Shown here piece after piece: positions 1 through 7,311 of a stretch of DNA of 15,503 nt. The stretch covers positions 1 through 15,503 of the forward strand of contig JBKHXK010000046.1 in the NCBI GenBank assembly GCA_046566065.1. Direction: 5' to 3'. The DNA comes from MB1-2 sp046566065. Its GTDB lineage: Bacteria > Actinomycetota > CADDZG01 > WHSQ01. Each line of letters starts with the position of its first letter. Positions within the stretch are counted from its first letter, which is position 1. The notes below the pieces were generated by a model. It saw only the letters and a list, made by a program, of their open reading frames with translations, did not search any database and had not been told where the DNA came from. The position numbers and the translations under genes were made by a program.

Positions 1-1
1 G

Positions 2-238
2 GTGCTCGCGATCGTGTCGTTCGGTGAGTCATGGCACAACAACCATCACGCGTTCCCGACCTCCGCGGTGCACGGGATCGGCCGGGGTCAGATCGATCTC
101 AGCGCGGGGGTCATCAGGCTCTTCGAGAAGCTCCGTCTGGCCAGCACCGTGAAGATCGTCACGGCGAAGCAACTGGCGGCCAAAGCCGCATCGGAGTTCC
201 GTCCCAGAAAGAGCATCGCCCCGATCGTCCGGCCCTAG
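2..238 (+). CDS. Fatty-acid (acyl-CoA-type) desaturase, C-terminal fragment, cut by left edge
   Basis: This is the last 78 codons of a membrane-bound fatty-acid desaturase; the frame is open from the window edge, so the true start lies outside. The visible piece contains the third histidine box, WHNNHHAFP, preceded by GES. That combination is typical of delta-9 acyl-CoA/acyl-lipid desaturases of the Ole1/DesC type, where three His clusters bind the di-iron centre that introduces a double bond into an acyl chain. The region after the box (a short amphipathic stretch and a Lys/Arg-rich tail) fits the cytosolic C terminus of the family. The first two His boxes and the transmembrane helices are not in the window. 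The gene converges on the DksA-like gene, with about 40 bases between the two stops. Confidence 0.85.
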   Translation: MLAIVSFGESWHNNHHAFPTSAVHGIGRGQIDLSAGVIRLFEKLRLASTVKIVTAKQLAAKAASEFRPRKSIAPIVRP

Positions 239-280
239 CCGGCCCGTTTCGCTATCGGTCTCCGAGGTCGGCCGCACGGC

Positions 281-661
281 CTACTTCGAGGCGCAGGAGA
301 GGCAACGCACCGTGCCGGGCCGGGCTTCGAGCCGCTCGTGACCGATCGGCCCCCCACACATCGCGCACCTCCCATAGGAGCCTTCGCTCAGTCTTTCGAG
401 CGCATGGTCGATCTCTGCAAGGCGCGTGCGGGCCTGGTCTCGCAGCGCCGCGATCTGGCCGCGCTCCCAGGCGACCGTGGCACCCTCGGGATCGTGCTCG
501 TCGTCCGGCGGCGTCCCATCCGAGTAGGAGACCACCTCTTCGAAGGCCTGCTCCAGGGCGGCCAGCCGGGATGCCGTCTGGTCGCGTTCCGAGGTCAGAC
601 GACGACCGACCCCCTCGAGATCGAGGGCGCTCTTCGAACCTCCGTCGTCCGGGAGCTTCAC
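281..661 (-). CDS. DksA/TraR-family C4 zinc-finger protein
   Basis: A 126-127-residue protein with a helical, charged N-terminal part (about residues 15-95, probable coiled coil) and a C-terminal zinc finger with the spacing C-X2-C-X17-C-X2-C (Cys 100, 103, 121, 124). The turn between the two helices is acidic (DGTPPDDEHDPEG, about residues 49-61), as in actinobacterial DksA/TraR-like proteins. The family inserts into the RNA polymerase secondary channel and alters initiation, but whether this member does so is not shown by sequence. The start is a GTG 11 bases after the secDF stop. A GGAGG lies only two bases upstream of it, so the start is not certain, but there is no good downstream alternative. 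It is very probably co-transcribed with secDF. Confidence 0.8.
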   Translation of the reverse strand: MKLPDDGGSKSALDLEGVGRRLTSERDQTASRLAALEQAFEEVVSYSDGTPPDDEHDPEGATVAWERGQIAALRDQARTRLAEIDHALERLSEGSYGRCAMCGGPIGHERLEARPGTVRCLSCASK

Positions 662-672
662 GACCTCCGCGG

Positions 673-3042
673 CTAGCGCTTCCTTCTCTTGCGCTTGGCC
701 GCTCCCGCCCGCGGACGAACCGTAGGGGTGGTGGACGTCGACGAGGCCGTCTCGGCGACCGGCTCGGAGGAGCTTTGCGATCGCGTCTTCGGACGGGCTT
801 GGCCCGGGTGGGACACGGTCGCCGCTCCTGCACCGGACATCCGCTCGAAGGCGATCATCACCGGCGACGCCGTGAAGACCGACGAATAGGTACCGATCAG
901 GATCCCCAAGATCAGGGCGAGAGCGAAGTTCGTCAAGGTCTCGCCGCCCAAGAGGAAGAGGGCGACCAGGATGAACAGCGCACCCAGACCGGTGTTGATC
1001 GTCCTCGGCACCGTTTGCAGACAGGCCTCGTTGGCGACCAGCTCCAGAGACTCCTTCGGTCTGAGCGAACGTTGCTCTCGGATCCGGTCGAAGACCACAA
1101 CGGTGTCGTTGATCGAATAACCGATGACGGTCAAGAGCGCGGCGATGAACACGCCGTCGATGTCCTTGCCCAACCAGGCGAAGATCCCGAGCAAGATCAG
1201 GATGTCGTGGAACAGGGCCACGACGGCGGAGGCTCCATAGGTCCACCGGAACCGCACGGCCAGATAGAGCAGCTGAGCTCCCAGACCGATGGCCAGAGCG
1301 ATCAGTGCCTTGCGGCGCAGCTCGTCTCCGATCGTCGGCCCGATGAACTCGTCGCGGACCTCGGTGGCGCTTCCTCCGACGGTCTCGACGGCGGCTAGGA
1401 CGTCGTCTTCTTGCTCCTCGGTGATCTCTCCCGCGCGGACCGCGACGTTGCCGTCTCCGGTCTCTTGCACGACGGCCTGCTGGAGCCCTACATCGCCAAG
1501 CTCACTTCGCAGCGCGTCGAGGTCCACGGTCTCGGTGGTCTGGTATTCGATCAGCCGGCCTCCGGTGAACTCCAAGCCGTAGCGCAGGCCGTTGTTGAAC
1601 AAGCCGACGAGAGCGAGGGCCAGGACCGCGGCGGATACGGCGAACCAGATCTTCCGGCGCGACATGATGTCGATCGGCCGCTCCTCCAGTCGTTGCCGCA
1701 AGCGCCCACCTACGTTCATGCCGAGCAGCGACGGACTGGGTGACCTGCGGAACCGGAACACGGTCTCGACGAAAACCCGCGTCACGATCAGCGCGGTGAA
1801 CATGGAGACGAGGACACCGATCGTCAGGGTGATCCCGAAGCCTCGCACGGCCCCCGAAGCCAGGAAGAAAAGGATCACCGCAGCGAGCAGCGTGGTCGCG
1901 TTCGAGTCGATGATCGCGCTCCAGGCTTTCTTGAAGCCGGAGAGCACACCCGCCCGCACCTTCTTGCCCGCGGCGAATTCCTCTTTGCCGCGCTCGAACA
2001 CGAGGACGTTGGCGTCGACCGCCATGCCGATAGCCAGCACGAAACCCGCGATGCCGGGCAAGGTGAGCGTGGCGCCGATGAGCAGCAGCGCGGCGTACGA
2101 GAAGAGGCCGTACGCGAGGAGCGCGAGCGCCGCCATGATCCCGAGCAGCCGGTAGTACACGATGACGTAGCCCATCGTCAGCAGGCCGCCGATGATCGCG
2201 GCTTGGATGCTGGACTGGATAGCGGCCTCGCCGAGCGTCGGGCCGACCGTCCTCTGCTCCATCACCTCGACCGGGACCGGGAGCGCGCCCGCCCGGATCA
2301 GCAGGGCGAGGTCCTTGGCCTCTTTCTGCGTGAAGTTGCCTGTGATAGATGTGGGTCCGCCGCTGATGCCGACGTCGCACTGGATGCTCGGGTCGACCTG
2401 AGGGCTCGAGATGACCTCCTCGTCCAACACGATCGCGACCCGGCGCTTGGGGTCTCCCGCCGGTGCGCAGGCGGCCTGGCCCGTGACCTCGGTCCACTGG
2501 TCGGCGCCCTCGGCCCGGAAGGTCACGCTCACCTCCCAGCTCCCGCCCACGGTGTTCGTGACGGCTTCGGCGTCACCGACCCCATCACCGGTCAGCGCAG
2601 CAGGGCCGAGACGGAGGAACTCTCCGCCCTCTGCCGGAAGCACGAGCCCATCCTCGTCATCCTTGTCGTTCTGCCGGGGCGGGCGGGGCTCTACCCCCTC
2701 GACGGGATGGAAGGTCAGTTGGGCGGTGCGACCGATGACCTCCAAGGCCTCGTCCGGGTCCGCGACCCCAGGCAGTTCGATGATCACGCGGTCGTCCCCG
2801 GAGCGCTGGAGGTTCGGCTCGGAGACACCGAGCTGGTCGACACGACGCCGCAGCACCTCGACGGTGCGAGCCAGGGTGTCGTCGTTCAGTTCCTGTTCGG
2901 GTGTGGCCTGGGCCTCCAGGACGATCTGCGTGCCGCCACGGAGGTCTAGACCCAGACGCGCCGGCTTCGTCATTACGACGGCGATCGCGCCGCCCAACAG
3001 CAGGAGGACCGCGAGGGCCCGCCAGATCAAGTTCTTCGACAC
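673..3042 (-). CDS. secDF: Fused protein translocase subunit SecDF
   Basis: A 789-residue single-chain fusion of SecD and SecF, the RND-type, proton-driven accessory subunits of the Sec translocase that help pull secreted proteins across the membrane. The SecD half has a first membrane helix (about 5-24), the GLDLRGGTQIVLEA motif (31-44), a large external P1 region, and five further helices between about 280 and 425. Asp343 in the VDANVLVFER motif matches the proton-relay aspartate. The SecF half begins near 461, with the GLEFTGG motif (489-495), helices at about 465-482 and 578-730, and INDTVVVFDRIRE (644-656). That gives about 12 helices in total. The C terminus is a Ser/Thr-rich linker ending in a very basic tail (KRKRRKR). 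The GTG start is fixed by an in-frame TAA directly before it and a GGAAGG seven bases upstream. Many actinobacteria carry secD and secF separately. No yajC is visible beside it. Confidence 0.96.
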   Translation of the reverse strand: MSKNLIWRALAVLLLLGGAIAVVMTKPARLGLDLRGGTQIVLEAQATPEQELNDDTLARTVEVLRRRVDQLGVSEPNLQRSGDDRVIIELPGVADPDEALEVIGRTAQLTFHPVEGVEPRPPRQNDKDDEDGLVLPAEGGEFLRLGPAALTGDGVGDAEAVTNTVGGSWEVSVTFRAEGADQWTEVTGQAACAPAGDPKRRVAIVLDEEVISSPQVDPSIQCDVGISGGPTSITGNFTQKEAKDLALLIRAGALPVPVEVMEQRTVGPTLGEAAIQSSIQAAIIGGLLTMGYVIVYYRLLGIMAALALLAYGLFSYAALLLIGATLTLPGIAGFVLAIGMAVDANVLVFERGKEEFAAGKKVRAGVLSGFKKAWSAIIDSNATTLLAAVILFFLASGAVRGFGITLTIGVLVSMFTALIVTRVFVETVFRFRRSPSPSLLGMNVGGRLRQRLEERPIDIMSRRKIWFAVSAAVLALALVGLFNNGLRYGLEFTGGRLIEYQTTETVDLDALRSELGDVGLQQAVVQETGDGNVAVRAGEITEEQEDDVLAAVETVGGSATEVRDEFIGPTIGDELRRKALIALAIGLGAQLLYLAVRFRWTYGASAVVALFHDILILLGIFAWLGKDIDGVFIAALLTVIGYSINDTVVVFDRIREQRSLRPKESLELVANEACLQTVPRTINTGLGALFILVALFLLGGETLTNFALALILGILIGTYSSVFTASPVMIAFERMSGAGAATVSHPGQARPKTRSQSSSEPVAETASSTSTTPTVRPRAGAAKRKRRKR

Positions 3043-3049
3043 TTAGACA

Positions 3050-3055
3050 CCTTCC
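3050..3055 (-). promoter_or_regulatory. Ribosome binding site of secDF
   Basis: GGAAGG, seven bases before the GTG start of secDF. An in-frame TAA sits directly in front of that GTG, so no longer N terminus is possible. Confidence 0.6.
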
Positions 3056-3135
3056 GCCCGGCCGCATGGAGCGCGGCGATATCAAGAGGCACTCGCAAGG
3101 GGCTCACGGGCGCCTTCATCGTTCTCGGAGGGGTC

Positions 3136-3141
3136 AAACTA
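3136..3141 (-). promoter_or_regulatory. Candidate -10 element for secDF
   Basis: TAGTTT on the minus strand fits the TANNNT pattern, about 95 bases before the secDF start. No convincing -35 is seen; the position where it should lie falls in the G-run region at 3158-3185. Weak candidate. Confidence 0.2.
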
Positions 3142-3157
3142 CCGCCTTGGGCACGGA

Positions 3158-3185
3158 CCCCCCGGCCCCCAGACCGACCCGGCCC
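3158..3185 (-). other. Potential G-quadruplex motif in the secDF / Ni-Co transporter intergenic region
   Basis: On the minus strand there are four G-runs (3, 3, 5 and 6 G) separated by loops of 2, 7 and 2 bases, which satisfies the usual G3+N1-7 quadruplex rule. The plus strand is the matching C-rich strand. It lies in the roughly 200-base divergent intergenic region (3043-3259), which otherwise holds a small AGCGC/GCGCT hairpin (3207-3219) and no gene I can support. Chance occurrence is possible at this GC content. Confidence 0.35.
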
Positions 3186-3259
3186 GGCAGATCGAGCCCA
3201 GACGGAAGCGCTCGGCGCTCTCAACCCTCGGCCGCCGGGGCGTGCCATCCTTGGAAGCG

Positions 3260-4171
3260 ATGGATCCGAGCCTGGTTCTGGAAGCTGGAGGGTTGGGGCA
3301 GGGAGTGACGCTCGGGGTCCTCGTCGCCGTCGGCGTCGCCGGCTTGAGGCACGGCTTCGACATCGATCACATCGCCGCCATCTCGGACATCGTCAGCTCG
3401 CAACAGAGCCGGCGCCGCTCGTTCTCGCTGGCCACCACCTATGCGATCGGTCACATGCTCGTACTACTGGTGCTCGGAGCTGCGGCCGTGCTGGCCGGCG
3501 CCCGCATCCCTGCGGGGGCCGTGGGACCTATGAACCGGATCATCGGCCTGACGCTGATAGCGCTCGGTTCCTACGTCGTGTACTCCCTCGTCCGCTTCCG
3601 GCGTGATTTCACGATGGTGAGCCGATGGATGCTCATCACCTCGGGCGTTCGACGGGTCCTGCACTGGATCCGCCCCCCACGCCGGATCGTCATCGAGCAC
3701 GAACACGAGCACGCCAGCGGGCACCACGATCACCCCGAAGGACTCACGACCGCATCTTCGGCCCGGCGCTCTCCCGTCGTCCTGGCCGACTCTAAGCTCG
3801 TCCACCGTCACAAGCACGTGGTGCACGAGCCCGTCGACCCGTTCACGGAATACAGCGGCCTGACCTCGTTCGTGGTCGGCATGGTCCACGGCGTCGGCGC
3901 CGAGACCCCTACCCAACTGATCCTCTTCACGAGCGCAGCCGGGGTCGCGGGGTCGCGGGCGGGCGTGAGCTTGGTGGTCGCGTTCGCCGGCGGCCTGCTG
4001 CTCGGGAACCTGGTACTCACCGGGATCGTGATCGGAGGCACGGCCGCCGGCCGCCGGATGCCGGTCATCCATATGGCGCTCGGGACCGCTACCGCTCTGC
4101 TCAGTCTCTGGGTCGGTCTCGCCTACCTGCTGGGGCGACCCGACCTTCTGCCCGCCGTGCTGGGGGGCTAG
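3260..4171 (+). CDS. NiCoT-like nickel/cobalt transporter, membrane protein with His-rich loop
   Basis: About 303 residues (309 if the in-frame GTG at 3242 is used). The second half of the first hydrophobic stretch carries RHGFDIDHIAAISD, close to the signature RHAxDADHI of the HoxN/NixA nickel-cobalt transporter family, whose His and Asp residues bind the metal during uptake. Several hydrophobic helices follow (about residues 55-80, 92-110, 200-225, 235-260 and 268-290). A central hydrophilic loop is rich in histidine (EHEHEHASGHHDHPE, then HRHKHVVHEP), as in Ni/Co-handling membrane proteins. A second motif, GMVHGVGAETPTQ, is probably also in the translocation path. The family call is by motif; direction of transport (uptake or efflux) and metal are inferred. 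Neither start has a good Shine-Dalgarno; I prefer the ATG. Divergent from secDF and convergent with otsA. Confidence 0.75.
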   Translation: MDPSLVLEAGGLGQGVTLGVLVAVGVAGLRHGFDIDHIAAISDIVSSQQSRRRSFSLATTYAIGHMLVLLVLGAAAVLAGARIPAGAVGPMNRIIGLTLIALGSYVVYSLVRFRRDFTMVSRWMLITSGVRRVLHWIRPPRRIVIEHEHEHASGHHDHPEGLTTASSARRSPVVLADSKLVHRHKHVVHEPVDPFTEYSGLTSFVVGMVHGVGAETPTQLILFTSAAGVAGSRAGVSLVVAFAGGLLLGNLVLTGIVIGGTAAGRRMPVIHMALGTATALLSLWVGLAYLLGRPDLLPAVLGG

Positions 4172-4187
4172 GGCGCCTACAGCGCCC
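4171..4187. terminator. Hairpin between convergent stop codons
   Basis: GGGCGC, a five-base loop, then GCGCCC: a perfect 6-bp stem that spans the stop codons of both the transporter (plus) and otsA (minus). It could act in both directions. There is no T-run on either side, so intrinsic termination is only a suggestion. Confidence 0.3.
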
Positions 4188-5571
4188 CGAGATCCGCGAG
4201 GGAGTCGTCCGCCCAACGGTGGACGTCGTTCTTGGTGACGCGGCGACACATGGCCGTCAGACGCCGGTGACCTTCGTCGGGCGCCATCTCCAGAGCATCC
4301 TCGAGGGCGCGCGAGAGCCCATCGACGTCGAAGGGGTTGCAGGCCACGGCCTCCTTGAGCTCCAGAACGGCCCCGGTGAACTCGCTCAGCACGAGGCGAC
4401 CCGAACCTCCCACCGCGCCCTGCGACACCACGTATTCCTTGGCGACGAGGTTCATGCCGTCCTTCAGGGGGGTTACCACCATCACGTCGGCCAGGCCGTA
4501 GTACGCGACCAGCCGCTCGCGCGCCACCCCCCTGTGGATGTAGTGGATGGGAACATCCCCGCCGGGCTCGGTGAAGCGGCCGTTGATGCGTCCGACGACC
4601 TGCTCGACTGCGACCCGCAGCTCCCTGTATTCGCGCACCGATCCACGGCTCGGAACGGCGATCTGAACGAGCGCGACCTTTCCTCGAAGATCGGAGCGAC
4701 GCTCGAGAAGCTGCTCGAACGCTTCGAGGCGCTCGGGGATGCCTTTCGTGTAGTCCATCCGATCGACCCCTAGGAGCACCTGCTTTCCGACGAACTGTCT
4801 CCGCAGGAGGTCCAACTCCGACGCAACCCGGTCGCTCTTCGCCACCTCGGCGAAATCGTTCGCATCGATCGAGATCGGATGCGCGCTGGTGAGGACGCCG
4901 CGGCCGCCGATCGAGACCTGACGTCCGGAGACCTGTGCCTTCGGCAGAACCCGGCCGCACGTCCGAGCGAAGTTCTTGCGATAGCGATCGGTGTGGAACG
5001 ACACGACGTCCGAGCCGAGGAGACCCTCGAGCAGCTCGGTCCGCCAGGGCAAACGGGAGAAGAGCTCGGGTGGTGGGAACGGGATGTGCAGGAAGAACAG
5101 GATGGGCGCGTCCGTGTGCTCCCTGAGCATCTTCGGCACCAACATCAGGTGGTAGTCCTGCACCCAGATCACGGGGTCCCCGCTCATGCGGCGCACGAGC
5201 TTGGCCGCAGCCGCGGCGAAACGCTCGTTCGCTTCGACGTAGTGACGCCACCAGGTGCGCTCGAACCGCGCCGGTTGGATCAGATCGTGAAAGAGCGGCC
5301 ACACCGTCCTGTTGGAGAAGCCGTGGTAATAGCCGTTCAACTCGGCGCGCTCGAGCGCTATGGGCACCAGCTTCATCGGGAGGTCGGGGGCCGAGCTTGG
5401 AACGTCTTCGGTCCCGCCGTCCCATCCGACCCAGGCCCCTTGCGCCCGAGACATGATCGGAGCGAGCGCGGTTACCAGGCCCCCGGACGACAACTTCCAC
5501 GCATCGCCCGACCGCGAGACCGGCAGGCGGTTGGCTACGACGACGAGTGGCCGCGAGGGCTTGTCGGTCAC
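4177..5571 (-). CDS. otsA: Alpha,alpha-trehalose-6-phosphate synthase
   Basis: A 464-residue GT-B fold, family GT20 enzyme that joins glucose from UDP-glucose to glucose-6-phosphate, giving trehalose-6-phosphate for osmotic and desiccation protection. Visible motifs in order: VVANRLP (11-17) with the Gly-Gly loop SSGGLVTAL (28-36), YYHGFSN (81-87), WPLFH (91-95), WVQDYHLMLVP (136-146), HIPFP (162-166), GVDRMDYTKG (268-277, with Arg271 and Lys276 at the donor phosphate sites) and DGMNLVAKEY (371-380). All catalytic signatures are intact and the length is normal for bacterial OtsA. The start GTG overlaps the stop TGA of prfC (GTGA), so translation is probably coupled. No otsB (trehalose-phosphatase) is next to it; the nearby HAD gene is of the NagD type, not TPP. 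Confidence 0.96.
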   Translation of the reverse strand: MTDKPSRPLVVVANRLPVSRSGDAWKLSSGGLVTALAPIMSRAQGAWVGWDGGTEDVPSSAPDLPMKLVPIALERAELNGYYHGFSNRTVWPLFHDLIQPARFERTWWRHYVEANERFAAAAAKLVRRMSGDPVIWVQDYHLMLVPKMLREHTDAPILFFLHIPFPPPELFSRLPWRTELLEGLLGSDVVSFHTDRYRKNFARTCGRVLPKAQVSGRQVSIGGRGVLTSAHPISIDANDFAEVAKSDRVASELDLLRRQFVGKQVLLGVDRMDYTKGIPERLEAFEQLLERRSDLRGKVALVQIAVPSRGSVREYRELRVAVEQVVGRINGRFTEPGGDVPIHYIHRGVARERLVAYYGLADVMVVTPLKDGMNLVAKEYVVSQGAVGGSGRLVLSEFTGAVLELKEAVACNPFDVDGLSRALEDALEMAPDEGHRRLTAMCRRVTKNDVHRWADDSLADLGAL

Positions 5572-7154
5572 GCCACGATCCTCTCCAAGGTGAGCTCCGG
5601 TCGCTCACGCTCGAGCCGCTCCAGCATGTAAGGGCTCTTGAACAGCGCGAAGCGGGAGCCGTCTGAGCGCCGAAGGACGTCGGCTTCCCAGGAGCGAGCC
5701 AGCGCCGCCTCGCCTTCCTCGTCGGTTAGCCGCGCCACCTTGTACTCGGTCGGCGACAACCGCACCGGCACGCCGAACTCCTGGTCCAGCCGGTGCTGGG
5801 CGACCTCGAACTGCATGGGGCCCACCGCCGCTAGCAGAGGCTCCATGTCGCCACGATCGGGATGCCGCAAGACCTGGACGACACCTTCCTCTTCCAGTTG
5901 CACGAGACTCTTGCGGAACTGCTTGTAACGGGAAGCATCGACGTTCCTCACTGTCATGAAGAATTCTGGAGCGAAGCTGGGCAGGCGAGGGAACTCGACC
6001 GGCTTGTCCAGGTACAGGGTGTCGCCGATCCTCAGATCACCGGCGTTCACCAGACCGACGATGTCGCCCGGGTACGCAACCTCGATCGTCTCTCGGTCGC
6101 GTCCGAACAGCTGATGTGCGTAATTGAGGGTGAACGGCCGGCCACTTCGAGCGTGGGTGACGACCATGCCGCGCTCGAACAAGCCCGAGCAGACCCGGAC
6201 GAAGGCGATGCGATCGCGATGGCGCGGGTCCATGTTCGCCTGCACCTTGAAGACGAAGCCGGAGAACGGTTCGCCGAGGTCCCTCGTGCGGCCTTCGTCG
6301 TCGCGGCGGCCCGCCGGAGGCGGAGCGAGATCGACGAGAGCATCCAGCAACAAGCGGATACCGAAGTTGGACACGGCCGAACCGAAGAACACCGGGGTGG
6401 TCTTGCCGTCGAGGAAAGAGGCGCGGTCGAGATCCAGGCCCGAGGCATCGAGTAGCTCGACCTCGTCGGCGGCGCGAGCAAGGACGGGATCCGACGACGG
6501 ATCCGAGGGCAACGCGACGACCTCTTCGAGCGCCATCGTGGCTCCGTGCGCCGTGCGCGAGAAACGATGGAAGGACCTATCCCGACGGTCGATCACCCCG
6601 CGGAAGTCACCCGGTTCCCCCACCGGCCAAGTCACCGGCGTCGGTTCGAGCCCGATCTGGTCGCGGATGTCGTCGAGGAGGCCCAGGGGATCGAGGCTCG
6701 GCCGGTCCATCTTGTTGATGAACGTGAGGAGAGGCGTCCCGCGGGTTCGACAGACCTCGAAGAGCTTGAGCGTCTGGGGTTCGATCCCCTTCGCGCCGTC
6801 GATCACCATGAGTGCGCAATCGGCCGCCGACAGGACGCGGTACGTGTCTTCCGAGAAGTCTCGGTGGCCGGGGGTGTCGAGAAGGTTCATGACGGCGCCT
6901 TCGTGGTTGAACCGAAGGACCGTGGAGGTGATCGAGATGCCTCGTTGCTTCTCCATCTCCATCCAGTCGGAGGTGACCGCCCGTCGCTCCCGGTTCGCCT
7001 TGACGGCTCCCGCTTCCAGGATCGAGCCGGAGTAGAGGAGGAACTTCTCGGTAACGGTGGTCTTGCCCGCATCGGGATGGCTGATGATCGCGAACGCTCG
7101 CCGGGCGGCCGCGGCTTCATGGACGCTTCGAGCCGCGCTGTGCTGACCGTTCAC
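5568..7154 (-). CDS. prfC: Peptide chain release factor 3 (RF3)
   Basis: A 528-residue translational GTPase, the usual RF3 length, which removes RF1/RF2 from the ribosome after peptide release. GTPase motifs are all present: G1 SHPDAGKTT (25-33), switch I RGISITS (71-77), G3 DTPGHRDF (93-100) and G4 NKMD (147-150). The SDWMEMEKQRGISI context and the later EFFMTVRNVDASRYKQF and GPMQFEV stretches separate RF3 from EF-G and the tetracycline-protection proteins. The GTG start is fixed by an in-frame TAG directly upstream and an AGGAG nine bases away. The stop overlaps the otsA start by four bases. A release factor paired with trehalose synthesis has no obvious functional logic beyond co-expression. 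Confidence 0.96.
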   Translation of the reverse strand: MNGQHSAARSVHEAAAARRAFAIISHPDAGKTTVTEKFLLYSGSILEAGAVKANRERRAVTSDWMEMEKQRGISITSTVLRFNHEGAVMNLLDTPGHRDFSEDTYRVLSAADCALMVIDGAKGIEPQTLKLFEVCRTRGTPLLTFINKMDRPSLDPLGLLDDIRDQIGLEPTPVTWPVGEPGDFRGVIDRRDRSFHRFSRTAHGATMALEEVVALPSDPSSDPVLARAADEVELLDASGLDLDRASFLDGKTTPVFFGSAVSNFGIRLLLDALVDLAPPPAGRRDDEGRTRDLGEPFSGFVFKVQANMDPRHRDRIAFVRVCSGLFERGMVVTHARSGRPFTLNYAHQLFGRDRETIEVAYPGDIVGLVNAGDLRIGDTLYLDKPVEFPRLPSFAPEFFMTVRNVDASRYKQFRKSLVQLEEEGVVQVLRHPDRGDMEPLLAAVGPMQFEVAQHRLDQEFGVPVRLSPTEYKVARLTDEEGEAALARSWEADVLRRSDGSRFALFKSPYMLERLERERPELTLERIVA

Positions 7155-7163
7155 CTAACAGGT

Positions 7164-7168
7164 CTCCT
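7164..7168 (-). promoter_or_regulatory. Ribosome binding site of prfC
   Basis: AGGAG, nine bases before the GTG start, inside a longer AAGAGGAGA purine stretch. It decides the prfC start together with the in-frame TAG at 7155-7157. Confidence 0.65.
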
Positions 7169-7184
7169 CTTCCGGGTGTAAGGG

Positions 7185-7227
7185 GGCCGGGTGTTCCGGC
7201 CGCCGGCGTCGCCGGGCTGGTTCCCGG
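7185..7227. repeat. Cluster of three GC-rich palindromes between prfC and the HAD gene
   Basis: Three inverted repeats lie side by side in the 157-base divergent intergenic region: GGCCGG/CCGGCC with a 5-base loop (7185-7201), CCGGCG/CGCCGG around one base (7203-7215), and CCGGG/CCCGG with a 6-base loop (7212-7227). The second and third overlap and cannot both fold at once. They would be in the 5' leader of prfC. Function unknown; no T-run follows them. Confidence 0.35.
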
Positions 7228-7311
7228 GACCGCTCCGCTCCCTCAGGGTTCCTACCCACTTTACGTGCCGGGCACTTCCGAGCCGACGACGCTGGGTGGA
7301 ATCATGCCCGG

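Noticed and set aside
31..1398. Long plus-strand open frame opposite secDF and the DksA-like gene
   Set aside because: It is Arg/Gly/Pro-rich, without recognisable domains, and antisense to two well-supported genes; a shadow expected at high GC.
3027..3248. Small minus-strand frame upstream of secDF as a possible yajC-like or leader peptide
   Set aside because: No hydrophobic helix as in YajC, no ribosome binding site, and it overlaps the secDF start in another frame.
3464..5608. 714-codon minus-strand open frame spanning otsA and the antisense of the Ni/Co transporter
   Set aside because: The translation is low-complexity Arg/Gly/Ala, and both regions are explained by conserved proteins in other frames.
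7155..7311. Riboswitch or T-box in front of prfC or the HAD gene
   Set aside because: Hairpins exist, but no conserved core of any riboswitch class I know and no terminator tail.
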